Assembly (NCBI RefSeq): GCF_030177755.1 | Contig: NZ_CP126539.1 | Location: 1,326,001-1,390,000 of the forward strand | From: Devosia sp. RR2S18 | Lineage (GTDB): Bacteria; Pseudomonadota; Alphaproteobacteria; Rhizobiales; Devosiaceae | Direction of reading: 5' to 3' | DNA: 64,000 bases | Part shown: positions 36,881 through 45,821 of the stretch, piece by piece | Layout of the letters: each line of letters begins with the position of its first letter | Numbering within the stretch: position 1 is the stretch's first letter | Notes under the pieces: generated by a model | Told to the model about the DNA's origin: nothing | Seen by the model: only the letters and a program-made list of their open reading frames with translations | Database searches by the model: none | Made by a program: the position numbers and the translations under genes

Positions 36881-37801
36881 ATGCCGACCGGCCGAACCAG
36901 CAAGACCCTGAGGCAGATGCACCGCAACAACGCCTTCTACCTGGCGATGGCGCCGTTCGTGGTCATCTTCATCATCTTCTCGGTTTTTCCGGTCCTGTTC
37001 TCCTTCTATCTGGGCTTCAACCAGTGGGATGGGTTCTCCGAGCCACGCTTTGTAGGGTTCGACAACTACCTGCGCGCGCTCAATGACCCGATTTTCCAGA
37101 AGGCCCTGTGGAACACCCTGTATCTCTGGTTCTGGTCGACCGTGGTAACAGTGACGCTGGCGCTCGGGCTTGCCGTTCTGGTCAACGAATATGTCGCCTT
37201 CGGCAAGAACTGGTTCCGGATGGTGTTCCTTCTGCCATTGCTCGTCGCGCCAGCCATTGCCGCGATCATCCTGCGCGTGTTCTTCACCTCGAGCGGCGGC
37301 CTTGTGAACCTCTTTGTGGGCTCGGTCACTGGAACGCCCAGCTACTTCGATTGGCTTGGCTCTCAGGAATGGATCAAGCCTTTGGTGGCGCTTCTCGTCG
37401 TCTGGCGTTGGACCGGCTGGTACATGATCATCTTCATGGCGGGCCTACAGTCCATTCCCCGCGACATCTACGAAGCTGCCCGTATGGAAGGCGTGGGTCG
37501 CTGGGCGATCTTCTCTCGCATAACCGTACCGCTTCTGATGCCCTCAATCGCCTTCGCCGTAATCACCGCGACACTCGGGGGGCTGCAGATGTTCGACGAG
37601 CCCTATGTCCTTACGCAGGGGCAGGGCGGTACAAACAACTCTACGACCACCATTGGCATGTATCTCTACGCCACCGCGTTTACCCAGTTCAATTTCGGGC
37701 TGGGCTCGGCGGTCTCCTGGTACATCTTCGCCGCTGTCGTCGTGCTGACGCTCAGCTACCGGCTCATCAACCAAAAGGTGCGCGAGGGAGCTGCCGCGTG
37801 A
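36881..37801 (+). CDS. Carbohydrate ABC transporter permease (MalF/UgpA type)
   Basis: A 306-residue permease with six transmembrane helices. It begins with a cytoplasmic basic stretch, then APFVVIFIIFSVFPVLFSFYLGFNQWDG as in the family. The coupling loop is DIYEAARMEGVGRWAIFSRITVPLL (about 200-225). ATG 36881 after GGAGG is chosen over an earlier ATG that lies in the promoter. It overlaps the next gene by 4 bp. Confidence 0.93.
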   Translation: MPTGRTSKTLRQMHRNNAFYLAMAPFVVIFIIFSVFPVLFSFYLGFNQWDGFSEPRFVGFDNYLRALNDPIFQKALWNTLYLWFWSTVVTVTLALGLAVLVNEYVAFGKNWFRMVFLLPLLVAPAIAAIILRVFFTSSGGLVNLFVGSVTGTPSYFDWLGSQEWIKPLVALLVVWRWTGWYMIIFMAGLQSIPRDIYEAARMEGVGRWAIFSRITVPLLMPSIAFAVITATLGGLQMFDEPYVLTQGQGGTNNSTTTIGMYLYATAFTQFNFGLGSAVSWYIFAAVVVLTLSYRLINQKVREGAAA

Positions 37802-38640
37802 GAAAGCTCCTTGCCAATCGAGAGCGCCGTATCGATTTCGCAATCACGGTCGCCCTTTTCCTCCTTTCATTGCTGTTCGTGCTGCCGCTCTACTGGACCA
37901 CAGTTTTCGCCACGCGCAGTCTGCAAGAGGTGTTCAGCTTCCCGCCGCCCCTCTGGTATGGCGACAACATCGTCCAGAACTACCAAAACATCGCCAACGT
38001 CTTTCCGCCTTTTCGTCCGATTATCAATTCGCTGATCGTGGCCGTTCCCAAGACGATCGGCCTCGTTTTGGTGAGTGCGCTGGCAGGGTACGGCCTCTCC
38101 CGCTACGGGCGGGCGCCTGGGCACAAGTTCCTCCTGGCGATGACTTTCGCTACGCTCTTTTTCCCGCCGACTCTCGCGCTCATCCCCTTCTTCTTGCAGA
38201 TGAGCGCGTTCGGCTGGCTCAATACCTTCTGGCCGCTGATCATCCCAGCCATGGCATCAGGGTTCGGTGTGGTCTGGATGTACACCTACATCGGCTCGAC
38301 CATTCCCAAGGAGCTCTACGAAGCTGCCGAAATGGACGGGGCCAAAGGGCTGTCGACCTTCTTCTTCGTGGTGCTACCGATCATTCGCCCGGGTCTCGCC
38401 GCACTCGCCGTCTGGACCTTGATCAGCACCTGGAACGACTTCCAGCTGCCGCTGGTGGTGCTGGCCGAAGGTTCCCGCTTCACGGTGCCGCTGGCGCTGA
38501 CCATGCTTTCCACAACCCATTATTCGGACATGCCGGCCGTGATGCTCGCCACGCTCATGGGTCTGGTGCCGGTCTTTGTTCTCTTCGCCCTTTTGAGCCG
38601 CCAGTTCATTGCGGGGCTCACCTCGGGTGCGGTGAAGTAG
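37798..38640 (+). CDS. Carbohydrate ABC transporter permease (MalG/UgpE type)
   Basis: A 280-residue, six-helix partner permease. GTG 37798 overlaps the previous stop (GTGA), the usual coupling. The coupling loop is ELYEAAEMDGAKGLSTFFFVVLPIIRP and the C-terminus WNDFQLPLVVLAEG is typical. Membrane pore subunit with the preceding permease. Confidence 0.93.
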   Translation: MRKLLANRERRIDFAITVALFLLSLLFVLPLYWTTVFATRSLQEVFSFPPPLWYGDNIVQNYQNIANVFPPFRPIINSLIVAVPKTIGLVLVSALAGYGLSRYGRAPGHKFLLAMTFATLFFPPTLALIPFFLQMSAFGWLNTFWPLIIPAMASGFGVVWMYTYIGSTIPKELYEAAEMDGAKGLSTFFFVVLPIIRPGLAALAVWTLISTWNDFQLPLVVLAEGSRFTVPLALTMLSTTHYSDMPAVMLATLMGLVPVFVLFALLSRQFIAGLTSGAVK

Positions 38641-38651
38641 TCGACGTAACG

Positions 38652-38667
38652 GGCCGCACAAGCGGCC
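38652..38667 (+). other. Intercistronic hairpin before the binding-protein gene
   Basis: GGCCGC and GCGGCC with an ACAA tetraloop lie between the permease stop and the binding-protein ribosome site. Probably mRNA-stabilising or rate-setting rather than a terminator. Confidence 0.4.
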
Positions 38668-38685
38668 TAACAAGGAGGAGAAGAC

Positions 38686-39972
38686 ATGAATATCTGGAAC
38701 AAGGCATTCGCGACCACCGCGCTTGCCATCGTCATGGCAGGACCAGCCTTAGCTCAAGAAGCGACGGCTCCGTCCTCCGATATTTCCGGCACGATCAGTG
38801 TCTGGACTTGGCCAAACAACGACCGGACGCTCGCTGCGTTGATGCCAACATTTAACGAGGCGTATCCCAACATCACCGTCAACGTGCAGGGTTTCCCAAC
38901 TGCCAACGACGCCTACCTCAACAACCTACAGCGTGCCATGCTCTCCAACAGTGGACCGGATGTGGCGATGATTGAGATCGGCATGATGGCGCTACTGCGC
39001 GATCGGCCGCATTGGGCCGACCTGCGTGAAGCCCCGTTCAATGCCTCCGAGATGATGGACGAGTTCGCGCCTTTTACCGTGCAGAACGTAACCCTTGACG
39101 ATGGCAAGATTGTTGCCCTGCCCAAGCATACCGGACCGGGCGGAATGTTCTATCGCCGTGACATTTTTGAAGAGGTCGGGCTGCCAACCGATCCCACCGA
39201 GGTCAGCGCCCTATTTTCAGATTGGGATGCCTTCATCACTGAAGGCCAGAAACTGGTCATTCCTAATGAACGTTGGGTCATCGGAAACGGCGAAGAGATC
39301 GTTCGCGCGATGATGGCTCAGGAAGGGGTGAGTCTCTTTGATGCTGAGGGCAATCTGCAGTTCGATCATCCTGTCTTCCGCGCCAGCCTAGAAAAGGTGA
39401 AGGAAGCCGCCGATGCGGGCATGATCTCGCCGTTCGCTGCCTGGACGCCGGAATGGCAGGGCGCCTTTCAGCGCGGCCAACTGGCTACGGTGCTCTACGG
39501 CAATTGGTTTGGCGGTCTTTTGAAGCGTGCCTATGCCACTGACCAGAGCGGGCAGTGGGCCGTAGCGACAGCCCCCGGAGTGAGCGGCAACCGTTCATTC
39601 AACAGCGGCGGCGACTACATCGGAATTCTGGAGAGTTCAGAGAACAAGGAAGCGGCCTGGGCCTTCATCCAGTGGCTGGTGACCAACGACGAAAGCCTCA
39701 AGCAACAGTTCCAGAACGACGATCTCTATCCGGCCTATTCGCCGGCGGGAGAAGCGGAGTGGCTGAACTTCGAGGATCCTTACTATGGCGGTCAGAACGT
39801 CAACGAGATCTTCGCACCGGTTCAGGCCGAGCTCGTACCATTCACTCTCAATCCACTCGACAACGTTGCCATGACGGCGATGCGAACGGCGATCGACAAT
39901 GTCGCCCGCGGTGTCTCGACCGTGGACGAAGCGATCGAAGCCGCCAAGGCAGAGGTCCAGGCTCGCATGTAA
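38686..39972 (+). CDS. Carbohydrate ABC transporter substrate-binding protein (family 1)
   Basis: A 428-residue periplasmic SBP_bac_1 protein. The signal peptide is about residues 1-23 (GPALAQE). GTISVWTWPNNDRTLAALMPTF opens the mature fold. A late NSGGDYIGILESSENKEAAWAFIQWL is the usual hinge and helix region. AAGGAGGAG precedes ATG. It follows its permeases and is separated from the GH2 gene by a strong hairpin. Substrate unknown; the GH2 neighbour suggests an oligosaccharide. Confidence 0.92.
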   Translation: MNIWNKAFATTALAIVMAGPALAQEATAPSSDISGTISVWTWPNNDRTLAALMPTFNEAYPNITVNVQGFPTANDAYLNNLQRAMLSNSGPDVAMIEIGMMALLRDRPHWADLREAPFNASEMMDEFAPFTVQNVTLDDGKIVALPKHTGPGGMFYRRDIFEEVGLPTDPTEVSALFSDWDAFITEGQKLVIPNERWVIGNGEEIVRAMMAQEGVSLFDAEGNLQFDHPVFRASLEKVKEAADAGMISPFAAWTPEWQGAFQRGQLATVLYGNWFGGLLKRAYATDQSGQWAVATAPGVSGNRSFNSGGDYIGILESSENKEAAWAFIQWLVTNDESLKQQFQNDDLYPAYSPAGEAEWLNFEDPYYGGQNVNEIFAPVQAELVPFTLNPLDNVAMTAMRTAIDNVARGVSTVDEAIEAAKAEVQARM

Positions 39973-39979
39973 CTCCCAC

Positions 39980-40007
39980 ACCGGCGAGCGGTCATCCGCT
40001 CGCCGGT
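39980..40007 (+). terminator. Strong hairpin after the binding-protein gene
   Basis: A perfect 12-bp stem (ACCGGCGAGCGG and its complement, loop TCAT) begins 8 bp after the stop. No T-run follows, so it is probably a partial terminator or 3' stabiliser that raises binding-protein mRNA relative to the downstream GH2 and ATPase genes. Confidence 0.65.
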
Positions 40008-40032
40008 TCACGCGAATTCTCAGAGATATTTC

Positions 40033-42738
40033 ATGCTGTTTTCAATCCCGCTCGAAGGCCAATGGTCTTTTGCCCTCGACCCCGACAACAAGGGGGAGGC
40101 GGAGCAATGGTTCAAGTCACCATTCAACGACACGATTTCACTTCCGGGTAGCGTGGATGAAGCCGAAAAGACGCCGTTCTCGACTGCCAGAACGATGGCT
40201 CACCTCAGCCGTCGCCATCCCTATGTCGGCAAGGCTTGGTACGCCCGCACCTTCCAGGTGCCGGAGGGGCTAGACGATCATTTCTTCCACATCGCCCTTG
40301 AGCGCCCTCACGGTGAGGTCAACATCTGGCTCGATGGCTACAAGCTCGGCCGCGACGAGAGCCTTTCCACGGCCGTTCGCATGCTGGCCGGCAAGCTCGC
40401 CGCGGGAAGCCACTCGCTGGTGATGATGATCGATAACGGACGTTTCGAAGCCGTTGGAGACGCGATCATCCGCGATCATGCGCTCATGGGCGATGTTGCC
40501 CACTCTAAAACCGAGCACACCCAGACCAACTGGAACGGCGTTGTGGGCTATCTCCGCATTGAGGGATCCCGGGCGCAGATCGCCCGCATTGACGTCGATG
40601 CTCGTAGCTACAAGGCACACCTCGACATCGAACTCGACGTCTTCGATCAGGACAATCGCTGGCCCACCTGGTGGCATGGCGAGCACCATAATGAACTGGT
40701 GTTGACCTTCCGCTTCGAGGGCCAAGCCGAGCCAATGGAGGTCTACCACTCTCTAGTCGTAGACAGCGGCTTTACCCGCGCATCGCTTGATCTAGACCTC
40801 CCGGAGACGGCCAGGCTCTGGGACGAATTCGATCCTGTCGTCCATCGCCTCGCAGTCGAGTGGCGCCGCGACGGGGAAATTCAGGACAGATACGAGACTA
40901 CCTTCGGCATCCGCGACTTCAGCCGGGACGGCCGCCACCTGACGCTAAACGGCCGCCGCGTGTTCCTGCGTGGCACCCTCGAGTGTGCCATCTTCCCACT
41001 TACCGGCTATCCGCCGACTAATCATGCCGGATGGGAAAAGGTATTTGGCACCGCCAAGGCCTATGGTCTCAATCATATTCGCTATCACTCCTGGTGCCCG
41101 CCCAAGGCTGCCTTCGAGGTGGCTGACCGGCTTGGTCTACTGCTGCATGTTGAGACGCCCGTGTGGCCGGTCCTCGGAGCCGATCCAGCACTTGATCGCT
41201 ACATCCACACTGAGGCCGAACGCATTGTGCGCGACTACGGCAATCACCCCAGCTTTGTGATGCTTTGCGTCGGAAACGAGGTGAACGGAACGGGCACACA
41301 CAGCTTCCTCGAACGCTTCCTCGATAAATGGCAGGCGAAGGACAGCCGCCGCCTCTATACCGGCGGCTCGGGCTGGCCCACGCTGAAGCGGGCCGACTAC
41401 ATTTCCAAGCCGGAGCCCCGCAATCAGCGGTGGATGGAAGGCCTCAACGGTCGGCTTAATGCCCGCCCGCTTGAGACGATCACCGATTGGAGCGAATGGA
41501 TCCAGTCTGTGCCCATGCCTCTCGTCAGCCATGAGATTGGGCAATGGTGCGTGTACCCCAACCTCGAAGAACTCAAGAAGTACACTGGCGTTCTCGAAGC
41601 CCGCAATTTCGAGATGATCCAGGAAGACCTCGAAGCCAAGGGGCTCGGTCATCTCGCCCGTGAGCTGATGATGGCGAGTGGAGCGCTTCAGACCCAGCTC
41701 TACAAAGAAGAGGTGGAGGCTGCCCTGCGCACGCCTGACATGGCCGGGGTGCAACTGCTCGGCTTGCAGGACTTCTCCGGACAAGGCACGGCAATTGTTG
41801 GCGTCGTCGACGCCTTCTGGGATGAAAAGCCTTATGTGACGCCGGCGCAGTTCCGGGAGTTCTGTGCGCCCGTCGTACCGCTGCTGCGTGCCGAGAGCTT
41901 CATTCTGGTCGAGGGCGGCAGTTTCACGACCGCCGTCCAACTCGCTCAGTTCGACCCTAAGCCGCTTGCGGCTGGAGGCGTGCACTGGCAGCTGATCGAC
42001 GACAACGGCGCTACCACCAAAGAGGGTACCATCTCCTTCAGCGAATTGCCTACCGGAGAGGTGCATGATCTCGGCACCCTCCGGATTGATGCAGATGGTC
42101 TCGAGGCACCCGCCCGTTACGAGCTCGTCCTCGAGGTGGAGGGCACCGATTATCGCAACCGATGGAGTCTGTGGACCATGCCTGCAGCCCGTCCGCCAGC
42201 GAAGCTTCCGGTCATTAGCATGCTTGATGCAAGTGCCCTCGCGCGCCTAGAGGCGGGAGAGACCCTTGTTCTGATGCCTGCACCGAACGACTTGAAGCCC
42301 AACGCCGTGCTCGGCCATACCGCTGCCTTCTGGAACACGCTGTGGACAGATGGACAGGCGCCGCACACTCTGGGTCTCATCAATGACACCAGCCACCCGC
42401 TGTTTCAGAACTTCCCCTCCGACACGCACACCGACTGGCACTGGTTCGAACTGAGCTTCCATCGTCGCGCCCTTGAGGTCGCGGGAACCGGCTTCCGCCC
42501 GATCGTGCGCGTCGTTGATGATTGGAACGAGAACCGGGACCTGCTTCTCTTAGGCGAGGCTCAAATCGGCAAAGGCCGTCTGATCATCTCGGCGATGGAT
42601 CTTGAGGCGGATCTAGTGTCTCGCCCCGTGGCACGCGCGATGCGACAAGCTCTCGCCGCATATCTAGAGAACCCTGCGCCCGCACCCGAACTCGATCCGC
42701 AGAGCGTTCAATCTTGGTTTGAGAGGATTAGCGCATGA
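40033..42738 (+). CDS. GH2 family glycoside hydrolase
   Basis: A 901-residue protein. It starts with a GH2 sugar-binding jelly roll (LEGQWSFALDPDNKGEAEQW, then KAWYARTFQVP), an Ig-like domain, and a TIM barrel from about 300. The acid/base is Glu416 in VGNEVNG and the nucleophile Glu501 in SHEIGQW. From about 640 there is a long C-terminal extension of beta-rich domains not typical of E. coli LacZ. No signal peptide, so it should act in the cytoplasm on imported sugar. The operon and the galactonate-type genes opposite suggest a galactoside, but beta-glucuronidase or mannosidase activity is possible. Confidence 0.85.
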   Translation: MLFSIPLEGQWSFALDPDNKGEAEQWFKSPFNDTISLPGSVDEAEKTPFSTARTMAHLSRRHPYVGKAWYARTFQVPEGLDDHFFHIALERPHGEVNIWLDGYKLGRDESLSTAVRMLAGKLAAGSHSLVMMIDNGRFEAVGDAIIRDHALMGDVAHSKTEHTQTNWNGVVGYLRIEGSRAQIARIDVDARSYKAHLDIELDVFDQDNRWPTWWHGEHHNELVLTFRFEGQAEPMEVYHSLVVDSGFTRASLDLDLPETARLWDEFDPVVHRLAVEWRRDGEIQDRYETTFGIRDFSRDGRHLTLNGRRVFLRGTLECAIFPLTGYPPTNHAGWEKVFGTAKAYGLNHIRYHSWCPPKAAFEVADRLGLLLHVETPVWPVLGADPALDRYIHTEAERIVRDYGNHPSFVMLCVGNEVNGTGTHSFLERFLDKWQAKDSRRLYTGGSGWPTLKRADYISKPEPRNQRWMEGLNGRLNARPLETITDWSEWIQSVPMPLVSHEIGQWCVYPNLEELKKYTGVLEARNFEMIQEDLEAKGLGHLARELMMASGALQTQLYKEEVEAALRTPDMAGVQLLGLQDFSGQGTAIVGVVDAFWDEKPYVTPAQFREFCAPVVPLLRAESFILVEGGSFTTAVQLAQFDPKPLAAGGVHWQLIDDNGATTKEGTISFSELPTGEVHDLGTLRIDADGLEAPARYELVLEVEGTDYRNRWSLWTMPAARPPAKLPVISMLDASALARLEAGETLVLMPAPNDLKPNAVLGHTAAFWNTLWTDGQAPHTLGLINDTSHPLFQNFPSDTHTDWHWFELSFHRRALEVAGTGFRPIVRVVDDWNENRDLLLLGEAQIGKGRLIISAMDLEADLVSRPVARAMRQALAAYLENPAPAPELDPQSVQSWFERISA

Positions 42739-43793
42739 CCGCCATAGAGCTGCGCAAGGTCAGGAAGAGCTTCGGCGCTGCGAACATCATTCACGGCATC
42801 GACCTTGCTATCGAGGATGGCGAGTTCGTGGTGTTTGTGGGGCCATCGGGCTGCGGTAAGTCCACGCTGCTCCGTATGATCGCGGGCCTCGAAGACGTTA
42901 CGGACGGCCAGGTCTGCATCGACGATTCCGTGGTCAACGATTTGGAGCCAGCCGCCCGTAAGCTCGCCATGGTTTTCCAATCTTACGCGCTCTATCCGCA
43001 CATGACCGTAGAGCAGAACATGAGCTTCGGCCTGCGCATGACGGGGACTTCGAAAGAAGAAACCGCGACGCGTGTCACGGAAGCAGCCCGCATTCTCCAA
43101 CTCGACCAGCTGATGCGACGCAAGCCGGCACAGCTCTCGGGTGGGCAGCGCCAGCGCGTCGCGATTGGGCGTGCCATTGTACGCCAGCCGCGGGCCTTCC
43201 TGTTCGATGAGCCGCTCAGCAATCTTGATGCCGAGTTGCGCGTCCAGATGCGCGTCGAAATCGCCAAGCTCCACCAGGATCTGGGTGCTACCATGATCTA
43301 CGTGACCCACGACCAGGTTGAGGCGATGACGCTGGCCGACAAGATCGTTGTTCTACGTGCCGGACGCATCGAACAGGTCGGCACGCCAACCGAGCTTTAC
43401 GCCGATCCGGACAACGACTTCGTCGCCGGATTTATCGGGTCCCCCAAAATGAATCTGATCAAGGCAACCAGCGACGGCAACAAACTGCAGGTGGGTGGCA
43501 TCGACTTAGTGACCCCAGGCCTTTCATTGTCGCCAGGTGAGGTGACGGTCGGCATCCGTCCGGAGCAGTTCGATGAGCCTTCCTCGGCTCCATACGGCTT
43601 TGATGTGAAAGCTCAGGTCGTGGAAAACCTGGGAGGCACCTCCGTTGTCCACGGCGCCCTCCCTGATGGCCAGATTATCCTGATCGAACAACGTGGTCAG
43701 ACAAGAGCCAACGCCGGAGAGCAACTGCGCTGCACTTTTGATCCGTCCCGGGTTCTCGTTTTCGACGCGAGCGGTCAGCGGATTAGAGATTGA
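42735..43793 (+). CDS. Carbohydrate ABC transporter ATP-binding protein (UgpC/MsmK type)
   Basis: A 352-residue ATPase. Walker A is GPSGCGKST, signature LSGGQRQRVAIGRAIVRQP, Walker B FLFDEPLSNLD, switch VTHDQVEAMTLAD. The C-terminal 110 residues form the MalK-type TOBE domain (TVGIRPEQF). It overlaps the GH2 gene by 4 bp and completes the transporter encoded upstream. Confidence 0.94.
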   Translation: MTAIELRKVRKSFGAANIIHGIDLAIEDGEFVVFVGPSGCGKSTLLRMIAGLEDVTDGQVCIDDSVVNDLEPAARKLAMVFQSYALYPHMTVEQNMSFGLRMTGTSKEETATRVTEAARILQLDQLMRRKPAQLSGGQRQRVAIGRAIVRQPRAFLFDEPLSNLDAELRVQMRVEIAKLHQDLGATMIYVTHDQVEAMTLADKIVVLRAGRIEQVGTPTELYADPDNDFVAGFIGSPKMNLIKATSDGNKLQVGGIDLVTPGLSLSPGEVTVGIRPEQFDEPSSAPYGFDVKAQVVENLGGTSVVHGALPDGQIILIEQRGQTRANAGEQLRCTFDPSRVLVFDASGQRIRD

Positions 43794-44072
43794 TCGGTAC
43801 GGGCATCGGGTTTTCACGATTGCAGATGGTTATGACGGACGCGATGGATGTTGCCCCCGGTGAAGTCGGCGGCTTTTGGAAAGCCGCCATAGAATCCCAG
43901 CTGCTGATTGCCACTCATCGCGTCTTCTCATGCTTGAAGCGGCCGTCGCTTAGCGCATTTTCGGAAGTGAGACTCACCGACCTTGCCAATCGCCGCCTGT
44001 AAGACCAATCTCCGAGAAGATCGGACTTGGCTAACGACTCGCAAGATCATGGCCCATAGGGCAGGGGGATGC

Positions 44073-44780
44073 ATGACTGTCCAAAGTATTACCGGTGCCA
44101 ACGAGGCGGAGAGCTCCGTTTCACCCGATGGGGCGCCGGTTTGTTTCGGCCGGCGATCTTTTCTACTCGGTTCGGCCGCCCTCGGTGCGCTTGCCCTAGC
44201 TGGCTGCACGACAACTGGCGGAATAATGAGTGTTGCCGAGGCCGAGCGAGTCTACGGGCCTCTCCCCGACGAGCGTTTCCCGATCCCCGCCGTAAACATC
44301 AACAAGATCAACCCCAAATACATGCGCCGTACGGTGCGCTACGACACCGAGGAAGTGCCGGGAACCATCATCGTTGATCCCAGCAACTACTATGTCTATC
44401 GAATCGAAGACGCCGGCATGGCCACCCGCTATGGCGCCAATGTTGGTCGCGCCGGGTTCCTGTGGAACGGCGATGCGTATATTGGCCGCAAGGCCGAGTG
44501 GCCCGTCTGGACTCCACCAAGGGAGATGATCCAGCGGCAGCCAGAGGTTGCCAAGTATGCCGGCGGCATGCCACCCGGTCTCGACAATCCCCTCGGCGCC
44601 CGCACGCTCTATCTTTATCAGAACGGCGCCTACACGCTTTACACGCTCTATAGCACGATCATGCCAGAGACGATCGGCAAAGGTGTGACCAGCGGCTGCG
44701 TGGGCCTGCTCACTCAAGACATGATGGACCTCTACGAAAGAACCCCCGTCGGCACGAAGGTGGTGGTGCTGAAAGCATAG
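44073..44780 (+). CDS. L,D-transpeptidase (YkuD family) lipoprotein-like
   Basis: A 235-residue exported protein. GRRSFLLGSAALGALALAGC combines a twin-arginine-like start with a lipobox, so it is probably a lipoprotein anchored at about Cys48. The catalytic domain has the YkuD Cys in VTSGCVGLLTQDMMDL near the C-terminus; the usual HGT His is not in its standard context, and TLYSTIMPETIGKG occupies that place. Such enzymes make 3-3 or protein crosslinks in peptidoglycan. ATG 44073 follows AGGGGG. The 279 bp before it, after the ABC operon, carry no supported gene. Confidence 0.83.
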   Translation: MTVQSITGANEAESSVSPDGAPVCFGRRSFLLGSAALGALALAGCTTTGGIMSVAEAERVYGPLPDERFPIPAVNINKINPKYMRRTVRYDTEEVPGTIIVDPSNYYVYRIEDAGMATRYGANVGRAGFLWNGDAYIGRKAEWPVWTPPREMIQRQPEVAKYAGGMPPGLDNPLGARTLYLYQNGAYTLYTLYSTIMPETIGKGVTSGCVGLLTQDMMDLYERTPVGTKVVVLKA

Positions 44781-44908
44781 GCCCCAAGGTCTTAGCCTCG
44801 TCAGCACAAGGGAAACTGGGTCGGCAGCTCGCGTCGCAATTGGTGGCTTAGGATCGATTTAAGCGAGGCGCTCCTTTGCTGCTGACCTCTTCTGAGGCAA
44901 CGAACTGC

Positions 44909-44962
44909 AACGGCAGCTTAGCCTACAACTTCGCCAAAACCGGACAGTCCGCAGACGGCCCC
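44909..44962. repeat. Dispersed intergenic repeat, copy F
   Basis: Shares 25 identical bases (44938-44962) and an upstream AACGGCAGCT with copy D at 23564-23617. The copy then ends in a T-run, so the AATGGGG core is lost. Confidence 0.6.
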
Positions 44963-45065
44963 TTTTTAAACATTAAGTGCACTGTTCAGAGACCGCGTCG
45001 AGGACAGCCGAGATGATCCGCAGCGAGGTCTCTTTCGGAGGAAGAACAGGTTCGTGTGAAAGTGT

Positions 45066-45776
45066 CTACCGGCCTTTGGCAGCGCGCCAGGAGGCGAATT
45101 CCTGGGCATATTCGTCCTTGGTGCATGGGTAGAGGCCAATAACGGGCGTGCCGGCTTTGACCCTTTCCACAACGAAGTCTTCGTACGCAGTCATTTCGGT
45201 CGCCTCATCGGCGATCTCGCCTGCGATGTCCTGAGGAATGACGATGACACAGTCCTCGTCGCCAACAAGGATGTCGCCCGGAAACACCGCCACATCGCCG
45301 CAGCCGATCGGTACATTGAGCTCCAGCGCTTCATGGAGCGTCAGGTTGGTCGGGCTGGAGGGACGGTTGTGGTATGCGGGTATGTCGAGTTCGCCGATGG
45401 TCGCGGCATCCCGGAAGCCGCCGTCGGTTACAACGCCAGCGACGCCGCGCACCATCATGCGGGTAACGAGGATGTCGCCGGCAGACGCTGCCCGTGGATC
45501 CTTGCGGCTGTCCATCACTAGGACGTGGCCGGCGGGGCAGGTTTCCACCGCCACCCGCTGCGGATGATCGGCGCGACGGAACTCGACCAGTTGATTGCGG
45601 TCCTCACGGGCGGGGATGTATCGCAGGGTGAAGGCAGGACCCACCATGTTGCGGCCCTTGCGCTTGACCGGATGAACTCCCTGGATGACCTGGTTGCGCA
45701 GGCCACGCTTGTAGAGCGCGGTGGCGAGGGTTGCGACCGAAATGGTCATGAGCTTGTCGCGCAGTGTTTCGTCCAT
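45066..45776 (-). CDS. RraA-like / HMG-CHA aldolase family protein
   Basis: A 236-residue member of the RraA fold. The metal/substrate motif DGGFRD (Asp118, Arg122, Asp123) and the preceding GDILVTRMMVRGVAGVV are present. Members either modulate RNase E or act as divalent-metal pyruvate aldolases and oxaloacetate decarboxylases; conservation of both Asp and Arg supports an enzyme. It is last in an operon with pentonate-type dehydratases, so cleavage of a 2-keto-3-deoxy acid is a reasonable guess. ATG 45776 follows AAGGAG. Confidence 0.82.
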   Translation of the reverse strand: MDETLRDKLMTISVATLATALYKRGLRNQVIQGVHPVKRKGRNMVGPAFTLRYIPAREDRNQLVEFRRADHPQRVAVETCPAGHVLVMDSRKDPRAASAGDILVTRMMVRGVAGVVTDGGFRDAATIGELDIPAYHNRPSSPTNLTLHEALELNVPIGCGDVAVFPGDILVGDEDCVIVIPQDIAGEIADEATEMTAYEDFVVERVKAGTPVIGLYPCTKDEYAQEFASWRAAKGR

Positions 45777-45821
45777 GGTCTTCTCCTTGAGTAGACGTTG
45801 CCGGCGCACGCGGGCGGCGGT

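Noticed and set aside
41137..42066. 309-codon minus-strand open frame
   Set aside because: Antisense to the GH2 barrel that contains both catalytic glutamates.
43790..44002. 70-codon plus-strand frame after the ABC operon
   Set aside because: No ribosome site or recognisable features.
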